Below are positions 23,783 to 34,266 of a DNA stretch of 64,000 nucleotides, in pieces. The DNA is taken from positions 744,001-808,000 of the forward strand of contig CP099423.1 of the NCBI GenBank assembly GCA_024114885.1, given 5' to 3'. The stretch is from Septoria linicola (lineage: Eukaryota; Ascomycota; Dothideomycetes; Mycosphaerellales; Mycosphaerellaceae). The position numbers and the translations under genes were made by a program. Under the pieces are notes generated by a model. That model had not been told where the DNA came from, made no database searches, and saw only the letters and a program-made list of their open reading frames with translations. The first letter of the stretch is position 1, and every line of letters starts with the position of its first letter.

Positions 23783-25975
23783 ATGGCGCAAACACAGAGT
23801 GCAGCAGAAGCGTCATACGATCACCACTCCAAACAGCTGCCTGCCACACCGGATTCGCCCAGCAGTGTACAATGGGAGCCTAAGGACGGCCTTTTGACAG
23901 GCAGCAATAATTCAGACGTCAGGCCAGGGACGCCTAACTCGGGCGAATATGCACACAACCGTGCAGTTTCCGCGAGCACAGTAGACCCATCGCCTTCGAG
24001 AGACTACATGTCTATGAAGAGGAAGCCGGTACCCTCCAGCCTCCAACCTGACTACGGACATGGGCCAGAAGTGCGGATTCAGCATGCACCGGCTAGCCCC
24101 GTGAACATCAGCATGGGACAAATGAATCACATCGAAGGAGAACGAGCTTCCATACAATTAAGTGAGGACGAACGACGAGAGTCGCGAGGCACTGCCACTC
24201 CAGATTCTGGCTACCGTGGAAGTGTCAGCTCCATTCCAATGAGGCCGGCTCCTAAGGTTCCCAATGGCGGCGACTCGAGTCATAGCCGGAAGTCGTCAGG
24301 ATCCTTCGATCCCAACCGCATAGACGAGGAAGGGGAAGAAGGCGAGCACGAGGAGGTACTGGATGGGCCAAGTTTGCAGTATCATGCTTTTCCCGAAGCC
24401 GTGAAGAAATCAAACAATCGTGCTTCGCAAGCTACAACACACTCGAATGGATCAGGCTCTTCAAGCGAAGGCAAACACCGCTCTTCACATTCGCACTCCG
24501 GCTCTGGGGGTCTCGGCGTGCCTCGGACTGGACTGTCTAGACCTGCATCAGCATACGCTCTTGGCAACGAGCTTCGTGGGCGAACACTTTCGCCACTGAG
24601 TGCTCACGATTTCGGGTCAGCATCGCCTGCTCGTAGTGGTCGCGATCTTTCATCACAACGGCGCTCCCCGCTCGCCCGGCCGCATAGCTACATTGAGCTG
24701 CTTGCAAATGTACCATACAGTCAGCAAATTGCACCCAACGGACAGCTGAACAATGCTGGCTTGCAGTCCGTGGTGGGCAACGCCGCGAGCTTGCTCGATA
24801 CCAAAAAGACGCTTGACATGTACCGCGCCAATGTCAAAAAGACCCACGACCCTGCAGTCCAGTATGAATTCGCCATCTTTATGATCAACGCAGCCCGCGA
24901 TATAATGCCTGAGGATGGTGTCAATCCGACAGAACTTACGAATGAAGCTAAGCACATTTTGCAAAAGTTGTCAGATCGAGCATACCCGTTCGCGCAGTAC
25001 TATCTTGCAGATGGTTACTTTAGCGGTTTGTTCAATAAAGGAAAGCCGGACCACGATAAGGCATTCCCACTTTTCGTGGCGGCTTCGAAACACGGGCATG
25101 CAGAGGCAGGGTATCGTGCAGCTTTGTGCTACGAGTTTGGCTGGGGGTGCGCAAAGTCCTACCCCAAAGCTGTCCAGTTCTACAAGGCCAGCGCGTCGAA
25201 GAACCACCCGGGAGCTGCCACACGACTTGGACTTGCACAAATCAGAGGAGACATGGGTCTCGACTTCAGGATCAGGAACGTGTATCGCGAAGGCGTGAAG
25301 TGGCTGAAGCGAGCTTCGGAGAGCGCTGATCCTCAATACAACGCTGGGCCTTTCGAGCTGGGAATGCTTCACCTTACAGGATATGGAGACGACATCTTCA
25401 AGGACGAGGCATACGCTGTACAGCTGATCACCCAAGCTGCAGAACTAGGCCACGTGCAGGCCAACTTTTTCATGGGTCAGGCGTATGAGAATGGACTATA
25501 TGGCTGTCCTAAGGATGCAGCATTGAGCGTGCACTTCTACAATGGATCGGCGTCACGCGGGCACGTTGAGGGCATGATGGCTCTCTGTGCTTGGTACATG
25601 GTGGGCGCTGAACCAGTATTGGAGCGAGATGAAGCTGAAGCTTATGCTTGGGCGAAGATGGCTGCGGAGACAGGTCGGCCAAACTCCGAATCACATTACA
25701 ACGTGGCCACGCACTTTTGCTAACTTATTTGCTCAGGTTGGGCAAAGGCCGAATACGCAATCGGATACTTCACAGAAATGGGCATCGGATGCCGCCGCGA
25801 CCCCCTCGAAGCTAACGTCTGGTATGTGAGGGCTGCGGATCAGGGCAACGAAACTGCCAGGCAACGGCTGGCAATCATAAGAGCGGCGGCTAGTGGTGAT
25901 TCAGCGATACCAATGAGCACTGCACCAGCCAAAAGCAAAGCTTTGGCTGGAAAGAAGAAGTGGGGCTTATTCTAG
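23783..25975 (+). CDS. SEL1-repeat chitin synthase activator (Skt5/Chs4 family)
   Basis: Homologue of yeast Chs4/Skt5, which activates the class IV chitin synthase Chs3 and links it to the septin ring. Exons are 23783-25673 and 25737-25975 (63-nt intron); the product is 709 residues. The first 300 residues are Ser/Pro-rich and disordered. From about 330 come SEL1 (TPR-like) repeats: LSDRAYPFAQYYLADGYFSG, HGHAEAGYRAALCYEFGWG, NHPGAATRLGLAQIRGDMG, GHVQANFFMGQAYENGLYG, GHVEGMMALCAWYMVGAE, and, across the intron, WAKAEYAIGYFTEMGIG. The protein ends GKKKWGLF. It thus lacks the C-terminal CaaX prenylation box known from yeast Chs4, so this copy is either a non-prenylated paralogue or uses basic residues for membrane contact. 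The partner chitin synthase is the divergent neighbour. Confidence 0.88.
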
Positions 25976-27115
25976 GAGAACAAGGTCGAGGTGAGGGGCT
26001 ACGAAGAGCTGATTCGCTACTTCTGGACACGCTGTTGATTGTCTGGGAGGCATGAGGGCGAGTGGTCTCATGGAAAGCGAGCAGTGCCCGAAGGCATGGC
26101 ACTGCCCTTGGACAGACAGCAAGAGTGGAAGGACTGACCGCTCACCTCGAAGAATTGATTGACCCCACAACAATGTCGACGAGGGCGTGGAACGCGTTAT
26201 CACTGCGCGACAAGAAGCAAAAGTACTGGACGGATTGGAGACATGACTGTGCACCAGTAGAGCGTGGTGGACATGGGTCTTTGGGACTAGGAACGAATGA
26301 TGCATACAACGGAAGCGACTTCTTGGTGTGTTAGACGGACGATACTCCATTCGCGCGCGGTCCATCGTTATGAAAAGGGACCTTGGGGCTTTGCATTGTT
26401 TGTGTGTCATCATCTGAGCGGTATAGTCATGGAGTGCACGAATGAAGGAGCACAGGTCGTGTACGATGCGACTTTGGCTTGTAATGTGTGGTTGTGAGCA
26501 TGCGCTCGTTATGAAAGGCATTAAACTAGAACTCTAGCAGACTAGATATGGATCTGCTATCACTCTCCTCGTGTAATCTCAATCGCAATCTTTCACCTTA
26601 TCCAGTGGGCTCTTTCGACATGACACGTCGCGATGATATTGTGATGGTGATCTGGTGATCAAGATATCGTAGTCATACCGGCACATGGAGCTTGGCCTCG
26701 CTGCTTGGGTCGACCGGTATGATGACGATCCAAAGCGTTCCGTAGATGACACTGAGTGTCGACTCCCATCAAATGTGAATACTGGACAATTTGGTTGCGG
26801 GGCAGTATTCAAGCGATATCGCTCGTTTCTGTGGCTTGCATCTCATGACCGTGCGGCTCAACTCAGGTGGGACATCGTTTCAAGTGCTTATGTAGTTCCG
26901 ATCGGTATGCTTGGTGGTCGTTCTGCAGCTATCCTCGAGCTACACATCAATTTGGCACGCATCTTCAGCTCGAATTGCCTCATTCTGCCATTCCAAACCC
27001 GGTCGGTCTCTGTTCCGCGAGACCCAGCCCTGATTGCCTGATTCAGCACGGCCAATTCGTGGCTGGTATCTGTCTGTAGAAAGTGGAGTAGTCTGGTCAT
27101 TGACCTGCGGGCACC
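25976..27115. other. Intergenic, no gene seen
   Basis: 3' flank of the chitin synthase activator and 5' flank of the M3 peptidase gene. Frames on both strands are short and show no domain. Confidence 0.5.
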
Positions 27116-27310
27116 GTGGCTCCTCCTAAAGGCATCTACACTTCGCGATCGCCCTTCCGCCGTCCCCTACTGCTCTTCTTCCTGTGTCTGGTAGTCGTCG
27201 TGGCGCTCTACAACCTCGTGCCTCGACTGCGGCTGTTCGTAGAACAAATCACCATTCCGAAAGCACCGTTCAGCTTCCCTCAAACGAGGCCCATCACCAC
27301 GTCGACCACG
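27116..27310 (+). other. In-frame N-terminal extension of the M3 peptidase with no ATG
   Basis: The 65 codons before the M3 peptidase ATG are open, in frame and coding-like (C/G-rich third positions). They encode a membrane-anchor profile: basic FRRP, then LLLFFLCLVVVVALYNLV. The first stop upstream is at 27101 and no AG acceptor lies between it and the frame, so no upstream exon can supply an ATG. The GTG at 27116 sits in a strong initiation context (CACCGTGG, A at -3 and G at +4). See the finding. Confidence 0.5.
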
Positions 27311-29455
27311 ATGGGTGCCAACTTCAAGAAGCCTCCTCAGGCGCCGCCGACCTTCACGCACACTCCAGAGACTGTCATCGAGAGGACGAAAAAGCTGCTT
27401 GCTGCCAACAAGGCGCTGCAGGATCAGGTCGTCAAGGACATCACGCCAGAGACAGCCTCTTTCAGCAATGTCGAGCTACCCTTTGCTCGGGATGATAACA
27501 ACATGGCGTTGGAAGCGCATATCATCGGCTTCTACCAGGCAGTGTCTACAGATGCAAAGCTGAGAGATGCTTCGACGGAGGCAGAGAAGCTCATGGACGA
27601 CTTCTCTATTGAATCATCCATGCGCGAGGACATCTTCAAGCTCGTGGATGCTGCCTTCAAGAAACAAAAGGATGATCAGAGTCTAGATGCGGAAAGCAGG
27701 CGACTGCTGGAGAAGGATCACAAGGGTTACATCCGAATGGGTCTTGGAATTCCAGCTGGGCCGCAGAGGGATCGGTTCAAGGAGATCAAGAAGCGTTTAT
27801 CTGAGCTGTCAATCACGTTCCAGAAGAATCTCAACGAGGAGAAGGGCGGTCTGTGGTTGACACCAGAAGAGCTCGCCGGTGTACCTGAGGACGTCACAAG
27901 TGGACTGCAAAAGGGCAAGGAGGGTACACTCAGTGAAGGTAAGCTGTGGTTGACGTTCAAATACCCCGATCTCTTCCCAACTTTGAAGTATGGCAAGAAC
28001 GAGGAGATGCGAAAGAAAGTCTTCATCGCCAATGAGAACAAGTGCCCGGAGAACATTGAGCTTTTCAAGGAGGCGATTGTGCTAAGAGATGAAGGAGCGC
28101 GTCTGTTGGGCTACCCAAACCACGCAACGTTCCGTATTGAGGATAAGATGGCAAAGACTCCAAAGACAGTCGATGACTTCCTTGGTGATCTGCGCAAGCG
28201 TCTAGCTCCAGGCGGATTGAAGGAGATCGAAAAGCTGAAGGAGCTGAAGAAGAAGGAAGGCGGTAACGCTGACCACTACTATCTATGGGACCACCGCTTC
28301 TACGATACTCTCATGCTCGAGCGCGAATTCCAGCTCGATCAGAACCGGATCTCCGAGTACTTCCCAATACAGACCTCGATCAGTGGCATGCTGAACATCT
28401 TCGAAGAGATCTTCGGCCTGCAATTTGTTGAGGTACAGGGCGAGCACCGTGATCAGATCTCGGAAACTGGTAAAGGAGACGACATTGTTTGGCACCCAGA
28501 AGTGCAGGTCTTCTCTGTTTGGGATCAGGAGTCTGAAGGTGGCGAGTTCGTCGGCTACCTCTACCTCGACCTTTTCCCACGCGAAGGCAAGTATGGACAT
28601 GCTGCCAACTTCAACATCCAACCTGGCTTCATCACGGAGAACGGCACACGGCGGTACCCAGCGACAGCACTTGTGTGCAACTTCAGTAAGCCTACACCGA
28701 AGAAGCCATCTCTTCTCAAGCACGATGAGGTCGTAACGCTGTTCCACGAATTGGGACATGGTATCCATGATCTCGTGTCCAAGACCCTATACAGCCGTTT
28801 CCACGGCACTTCCACAGTTAGGGACTTTGTGGAAGCTCCATCTCAGATGCTAGAGAACTGGTGTTGGACACCTTCCCAAATCAAGTCTCTCTCCAAGCAC
28901 TGGTCACATCTGTCGCCGGAGTACGAGACAGCTTGGAAAGAGACTGGGAAGGAGAAGCCTGCTCAAGCAGAGATGCCAGACGATCTTATCCAGTCAATTG
29001 TTAGCACGCGTCACGTCAATGACGCGCTGTTCAACCTTCGACAGCTGCACTTCGGCATTTTCGACATGACCGTTCACGAAGCCTCTTCGCACGAGTGGGT
29101 CAAGAATCTTGATGCATCCGAGACCTACAACAAGCTCCGCAACGAGATCAGCAAGCTGGATGGCCCGGAGACGCTTGGGGAAGGGTGGCTTTGGGGTCAT
29201 GGTCAGGCCACATTCGGTCACCTGATCGGTGGCTACGATGCTGGCTACTATGGCTACCTCTCAAGTCAAGTCTACTCAGCTGACATGTTCTACACCATCT
29301 TCAAGAACGATCCAATGAATGGCAAAGAGGGCAGACGGTACAGACATATGGTTCTGGAGAAGGGAGGAAGCCAGGATGAGATGTTGACCTTGGAGCAGTT
29401 CCTTGGTCGACCACCAAGCACAGAGGCGTTCTACAAAGAGCTCGGGCTTTCATAG
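27311..29455 (+). CDS. prd1: M3 family metallopeptidase, saccharolysin/thimet oligopeptidase-like
   Basis: Zinc oligopeptidase that cleaves peptides shorter than about 20 residues; yeast Prd1 is a 712-residue cytosolic/intermembrane-space enzyme. Single exon. From the ATG at 27311 the product is 714 residues, matching the family length. The N-terminal helical domain is followed by the catalytic lobe with HELGHGIHD (His479, Glu480, His483 bind zinc and catalyse) and the third ligand in FVEAPSQMLENW. Conserved family segments include LCNFSKPTPKKPSLL, VTLFHELGH, and GYDAGYYGYLSSQVYSADMF near the C-terminus. An open frame continues 65 codons upstream and codes for a putative membrane anchor without an ATG, so a second, membrane-bound form is possible. 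Confidence 0.93.
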   Translation: MGANFKKPPQAPPTFTHTPETVIERTKKLLAANKALQDQVVKDITPETASFSNVELPFARDDNNMALEAHIIGFYQAVSTDAKLRDASTEAEKLMDDFSIESSMREDIFKLVDAAFKKQKDDQSLDAESRRLLEKDHKGYIRMGLGIPAGPQRDRFKEIKKRLSELSITFQKNLNEEKGGLWLTPEELAGVPEDVTSGLQKGKEGTLSEGKLWLTFKYPDLFPTLKYGKNEEMRKKVFIANENKCPENIELFKEAIVLRDEGARLLGYPNHATFRIEDKMAKTPKTVDDFLGDLRKRLAPGGLKEIEKLKELKKKEGGNADHYYLWDHRFYDTLMLEREFQLDQNRISEYFPIQTSISGMLNIFEEIFGLQFVEVQGEHRDQISETGKGDDIVWHPEVQVFSVWDQESEGGEFVGYLYLDLFPREGKYGHAANFNIQPGFITENGTRRYPATALVCNFSKPTPKKPSLLKHDEVVTLFHELGHGIHDLVSKTLYSRFHGTSTVRDFVEAPSQMLENWCWTPSQIKSLSKHWSHLSPEYETAWKETGKEKPAQAEMPDDLIQSIVSTRHVNDALFNLRQLHFGIFDMTVHEASSHEWVKNLDASETYNKLRNEISKLDGPETLGEGWLWGHGQATFGHLIGGYDAGYYGYLSSQVYSADMFYTIFKNDPMNGKEGRRYRHMVLEKGGSQDEMLTLEQFLGRPPSTEAFYKELGLS

Positions 29456-29794
29456 ACAGTATAGAGGCCGTCACGTAGAATCAGACTCGCTCCTCAATGC
29501 CAAAGTTAGACGGTCTCCACAATACGTCGCTTTTCCAGAAGTGAATAGCGCGACAGCGTCTTGTGCCGTATATGTAAGCGGCTTCCATTGTTTTCTAGAA
29601 GTGAATGTTGCGGAACTTTAAATCCCGACGCTTGGCCAGAAACGGAAGGCGCTGCACAGCCCCACTCCTTCACAAACCTCACATACTTGCTTCCCAGACA
29701 TCGGATTGCTGGATCTGTGAATTGGATAGCCCCAGTATATCTCTTTGTGTCAGCTGCATCTGCGACGAGACCCAGAACTTCAGCACATCAAGCG
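29456..29794. other. Intergenic, no gene seen
   Basis: 3' flank of the M3 peptidase gene and promoter/leader of the CHIP gene. Confidence 0.5.
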
Positions 29795-30939
29795 ATGTCA
29801 TACCTTGCCGAGCAGCTGAAGGAGAAGGGAAATGTTGCCTTCAGGAATGGTGAATACCATGAGGCTGAAGACTTCTACACACAAGTAAGTGACGGACTTC
29901 CTTGCTGGTCCCTTCTCCTTGATCTCGGTGATGATTTTGTCCCGTCTCCATATCTCCATCTCAAACATGAGAGGAACGGAAGAGTAAAGGCTAGGCTGCA
30001 GCAGTCTTGGCGCGACACAAAGAAACAGTCGTTCGTTTCCTGATTACCCGATTCTGATTTATGAGTTCAGGCAATTCAGAAGTACTCAAGAAATCAACTG
30101 ATCTTCACCAATCGTGCCAACGTTCGACTAAAGCTGCAGAAGTGGGACGATGCAGTCAACGACTGCTCAAAATCGATCGAGCTCACAGGACCGAACGGGC
30201 AGAATCACAAAGCATGGTACTTTCTAGCCCAAGCACAGCTCGCAATGCACCATCCTCACGAAGCTCTCTCATCAGCGTTGAAGGCATATGAACAAGTATT
30301 GCATCCAGCTCCGGCGACCAAGATCAGTCCTCAGGACATGCAGACTTTCTCTAATTTCGTGCTTCGATGTAAGAAAGAGAAGTTCCGGGCTCGAGATCGC
30401 GAACGCCTCAGACGGCAAGGAGAGCTGCGTGCTGAACTCGAGGAGACGCTAGAAAAGCAGCGTCAACAGGACCTTGATGAGATTGCCGCGCAGCTACACC
30501 GCGGTGAGCTTGGGCAGGTCGAGGCTTCAGAACGCGGCGATGAAGTGCGATCGAATTACGAGAAGAAGGTCGGTTCCTTACGCACAGTATTTGAGATTGC
30601 CGATCCTGAGAACAACAAACCTCGCGAGATTCCGGATCACCTGGTTGACATGATCACTTTTGAGCCGATGCACGATCCAGTCATCACTAAGAATGGTCAC
30701 TCATATGAGCGAGCAACGATATATGAGCATCTAAAACGAACGCCGACTGATCCTTTGACGAGGTGAGTACTGATCTTGTACCTTGGCGGATGCACTATCG
30801 TGCTTGATAATTTCCGGAGGGGCTGACTTCCAATAGGGATCCCCTCAAGAAGGAAGACCTTCGTTCAAATTATGGCTTGAAGGCTGCATGTGACGAGTTC
30901 TGGGACAGCGGCGCTCGAGAATGGATAGTGGACTGGTGA
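29795..30939 (+). CDS. CHIP/STUB1-type TPR and U-box E3 ubiquitin ligase
   Basis: Co-chaperone ubiquitin ligase that binds Hsp70/Hsp90 C-termini through TPRs and ubiquitinates clients through a U-box. Exons are 29795-29884, 30071-30762 and 30837-30939; introns are 186 and 74 nt. The product is 294 residues (human CHIP is 303). TPRs start at AEQLKEKGNVAFRNGEYHEAE and continue in TNRANVRLKLQKWDDAVND and KAWYFLAQAQLAMHHPHEAL; a charged coiled coil (about 120-190) follows. The U-box begins IPDHLVDMITFEPMHDPVIT and ends in exon 3 with LRSNYGLKAACDEFW. The final VDW matches the hydrophobic C-terminus usual in the family. The frame stays open for 63 codons after the UGA; see the finding. Confidence 0.9.
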
Positions 30940-31131
30940 CGGTGTCATCAGGCGGAGTTTGACCAACAAGGAAATCTCCGCCACACGTTCGATGCGCCAG
31001 TAGTCGCGCAAGCTCCTCCCAACGCTCCGAGGGCAGCGTCTGGAGGAGAGCGGGCTGGGACTCGTGAACGTCTCAGAAAGTGGGCGCAGCGAACGTTCGC
31101 GGCTCGCGACCCGGATGTCCAAATGGACTAG

Positions 31132-31760
31132 GAGAAGCTGATGTCGTGGGCAAATGCTCACGATCATGGTGGCCTGAGCAGATGCCTATCACCCTGAGCA
31201 TGCGGAGTCGTGGTCTTGAGCGTTATAGCATTGCATATCGAGCACAATCGCGATCCAGTTGATCCTATCACCAGCAGACGCCCGCAAGTATTCGAGAGCT
31301 ATTGCTTATCATGTGAAGACCGAGTAGGTGTTGCAATGAACTGTGGATGGACCGTTGATGGCTTTGTGGGCATCTCGCCAGCTCGCGTCAACGATGGTGG
31401 GTTCCATATGCATGGGCTTCAGTGCATGTCTCGAAAAAGCTCGTGATTTATGGAAATCACCAATTCCAGTCGTCCTCGATCTTGTCGCCGATACTGGTCC
31501 ATATTGCACTACAGATCTCAAACATATGAAGATCACGTAGAAAAATCGGCCGAGCTGTAGTTTGAATCTCAAAGGTGCTTCGCGAGCAAGTCATCGTCGT
31601 CCCATGAGTTTCCGCAGGCAACCCTAACCACGCACTTAGCGCAGGGCATAAAGCAGCAAGTTTAGATTCATCGCGCTCAGAATACGCAGATGGCGCAGCC
31701 GAATTGGCTGAAAATCGAGCAGTCAGTGACGGAATTGCCTCGTGAACATCTATAATGCTA
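31132..31760. other. Intergenic between convergent CHIP and P450 genes
   Basis: Begins after the stop that ends the open extension of the CHIP frame. Nothing further recognised. Confidence 0.5.
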
Positions 31761-33517
31761 CTAAATCAGCTTCAGCCGACAAGGCATTCCCTCAGCCGGC
31801 TTCGCAGTGCCCAATTGCACCTGATATGCGCGCTCTCCAAACTGCGACTGAATACCAGTAGTCGCGTTCGGGTAGCCAGTGCCATCTCCCCTCAGCTTAT
31901 CGAGCTCATCATATGCTGCTTGAAAGTCAAACGTTCGTAGCGTCATGGCCAGAATGATCTTGGTCTCAATAATAGCGAGCTCTTGTCCAATGCCTAAGTC
32001 GCGAATATTAGCGAAGTCAATATGTGTTTGAGGAGTAGCAAAGCCTTACAGTTTCTTGTGCCTTTGCTGAATGGTACCCAAGCCTCTTTGTTGTTTGCCG
32101 CGTACACTGCCGACCCAGGCACGAAGCGATCTGGGTCGAATGTATCTGGCTCCGGCCAGTACTTAGGATTACGATGGAGGCCCACGTTGACAGGCCAGAG
32201 CATGAAATGCTCTGTTGGCAGGTTCTCGCCAGTGTCCGGGTCGTGGAGAGTAAGGCCAGGTCTGCCGACACGAATCGTGCTCGCGGGACTATCGAGGCGG
32301 AGAACTTCTTTGATGACAGCCAGTGTGTACTCCAGCTTGTTCAATAGATGTGGTTCTGCGATGATTTTCGCTGCAGTCTGACCTGGGTCTGGCCCGAAGA
32401 CGTCTGCAAGCTCTTTCTTGATCCTCTCGAGCGCGTTCGGTGCTTTTGCAAGATAGTAGTACGCGTAGCAGATCGTCGAGCTTGTAGTATCATGTCCGGC
32501 GAATAACATCGTCTTGACATTCGAGATCGCAGCTTGCTTGAATTCGTAGTCAAGCTCTGTGATCTTGCTAGCATCACCGTCGTTGCCTTCCTTTTCTTTG
32601 AGATATGTCTCCAATGCCAGATCGATGACATGTTTTGAGCGACCACGGCTCTGCCTACCTGCAAAGCGTTCGTCTAGACGAGCGCCAACGTACTGATTCA
32701 TCCTCCAGTTGTTGTACGTCTGTATGATGGGCCTTCGAATATCCCACAATTCGGATGGCTGGAATTGGGCACCTCTAGCCTGCCAGCGGACTTGCGAATT
32801 GAATGCATCTACCAATACATTTGCGCCTCGCTGGGCGTTGAGATCCACATCCAACACGATGCGACCAATGATGTTGACAGTCAGCTTTGTCGTCGCATTT
32901 TCCATGCGAAACAGATCGTTGTTCTTTGCATGCCGAGTCATGACATCACAGAAGACCTGGCACTCCTCAACAATGGAGGGAACCTGCGTCATCAGATGAC
33001 TAGAAGAGAAGCCTGGATTGAACGCGCTTCTCCATCGCTTCCATATGGCTCCGTCCTCGCTGACCAAGTTTGCTGGGCCACCGAAGTTCCAGATGAACTC
33101 TACATCGAAGTCGCGTCAGCTCTCGATCCGCCAGCATATGAGTGCAACAATCTCACCTCTGACCAGCGGATGCTTCGGAGGATTGTGCTCGAGAGTGATC
33201 TGGTTCAGCATCTCGACGTTGAAGATAGCCATCAGTGGTGGACCCAGTGGCCAAGGATCGAAGTAGAACACATCGGGCATCTTGTAATATTCTTTCAGGC
33301 AATGCATATATGTCTGCGGAGCAGCATTTCTGGGCTGGCTTGCGAGGACTTTGCCCATTGAGATAATATTGCCGAGAATAATGTTCCTTGGTGGCGTTGG
33401 CAAGCCATTGAGAAGACTGCGCTGGAAATGTAGCTGCTTAATGAAGCGTACAAGACAGACAATTATCACGACTGCCACAGCATACACTACACCCATCGAA
33501 GTCAATAGCTCGAGCAT
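31761..33517 (-). CDS. Cytochrome P450 monooxygenase
   Basis: Microsomal fungal P450. Exons are 33157-33517, 32050-33099 and 31761-31993; introns of 57 and 56 nt; the product is 547 residues. An N-terminal anchor (VVYAVAVVIIVCLVRF) precedes the Pro-rich hinge LPTPPRN. The I-helix oxygen-binding motif is AGHDTTSS, the K-helix ExxR is in KEVLRLDSP, the PERF-like region is DTFDPDRFVPG, and the heme loop FSKGTRNCIGQ (cysteine about 471) is rebuilt across the second intron. The segment after intron 1 (NFGGPANLVSEDGAIWKRWR, FNPGFSSSHLM) resembles CYP59-type enzymes, but the substrate is unknown. It is transcribed divergently from a short-chain dehydrogenase; no polyketide or peptide synthase backbone is in the window. 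Confidence 0.92.
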
Positions 33518-34266
33518 TGTGACTAGCGCATCTGCTTCGTCAGGCAGAAAATGAGGTGATTAGACTGAGTCTGCGAGACAAGATGACCATATCTCAGCTG
33601 AATAGGACGTGCGGACCTACACGACATGAGCGATGTGACCAGGCCTTGGAGGATGTTGTCCAACAGCGAATCGGTACGATTCCGATAACGGTGAGCAAGG
33701 GTAAGCCGGAGAATTGGTTTCCTTTCAATCCGAGCTACACGAGTTCTGATGTAGGCGTCGTGCTTGCAGACGTCATCGAGCTCTACAGCTGTGCTGAACT
33801 CGTAGGCAGCTGGAGTCACGTTAGAGGACTTCTCAAGTACAATGGACGACTTCTTATTGGCACGCCGTATCACGCTTGGTCGCGTGGAGACTGCGTGGGT
33901 GAGATCGTGCAAGGGAAATGAATGACGCGGTCGGCAACGGGCCGTGGGAGGGTGAAACAAACTCTCTTGCACTCCATGTCTTTGCGTCCACCTCATCTGG
34001 TTGGATTGGTGCATGATGTGCTTCGAGATCATGTCTGTACGACCAGTGAGATTGTCATGAGTGCGATCGGCTGCTTCCAACGGACTCAGGTTGTCGATGA
34101 TGAGCTTGTACGAGTTACAGCACATTATAGCAATCTTGACGTCAGGAAGTGTAAGAGTAACGAGGCCGATCGTCAATGCTCTATTCTACTCGTTGTTAAA
34201 AATGGTGGCTTGCTGCCGGTGCGAGATCTACTATGTGCACCATTTCCACGTCGACCAACCTCGATC
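33518..34266. promoter_or_regulatory. Divergent promoter of P450 and SDR
   Basis: A 749-bp bidirectional region. Open frames on both strands (for example minus strand 33523-34176) carry no recognisable domain and no good start context. Confidence 0.5.

Noticed and set aside
33523..34176. 217-codon minus-strand frame between P450 and SDR
   Set aside because: No domain, poor start context and protein-unlike composition; it spans a divergent promoter.
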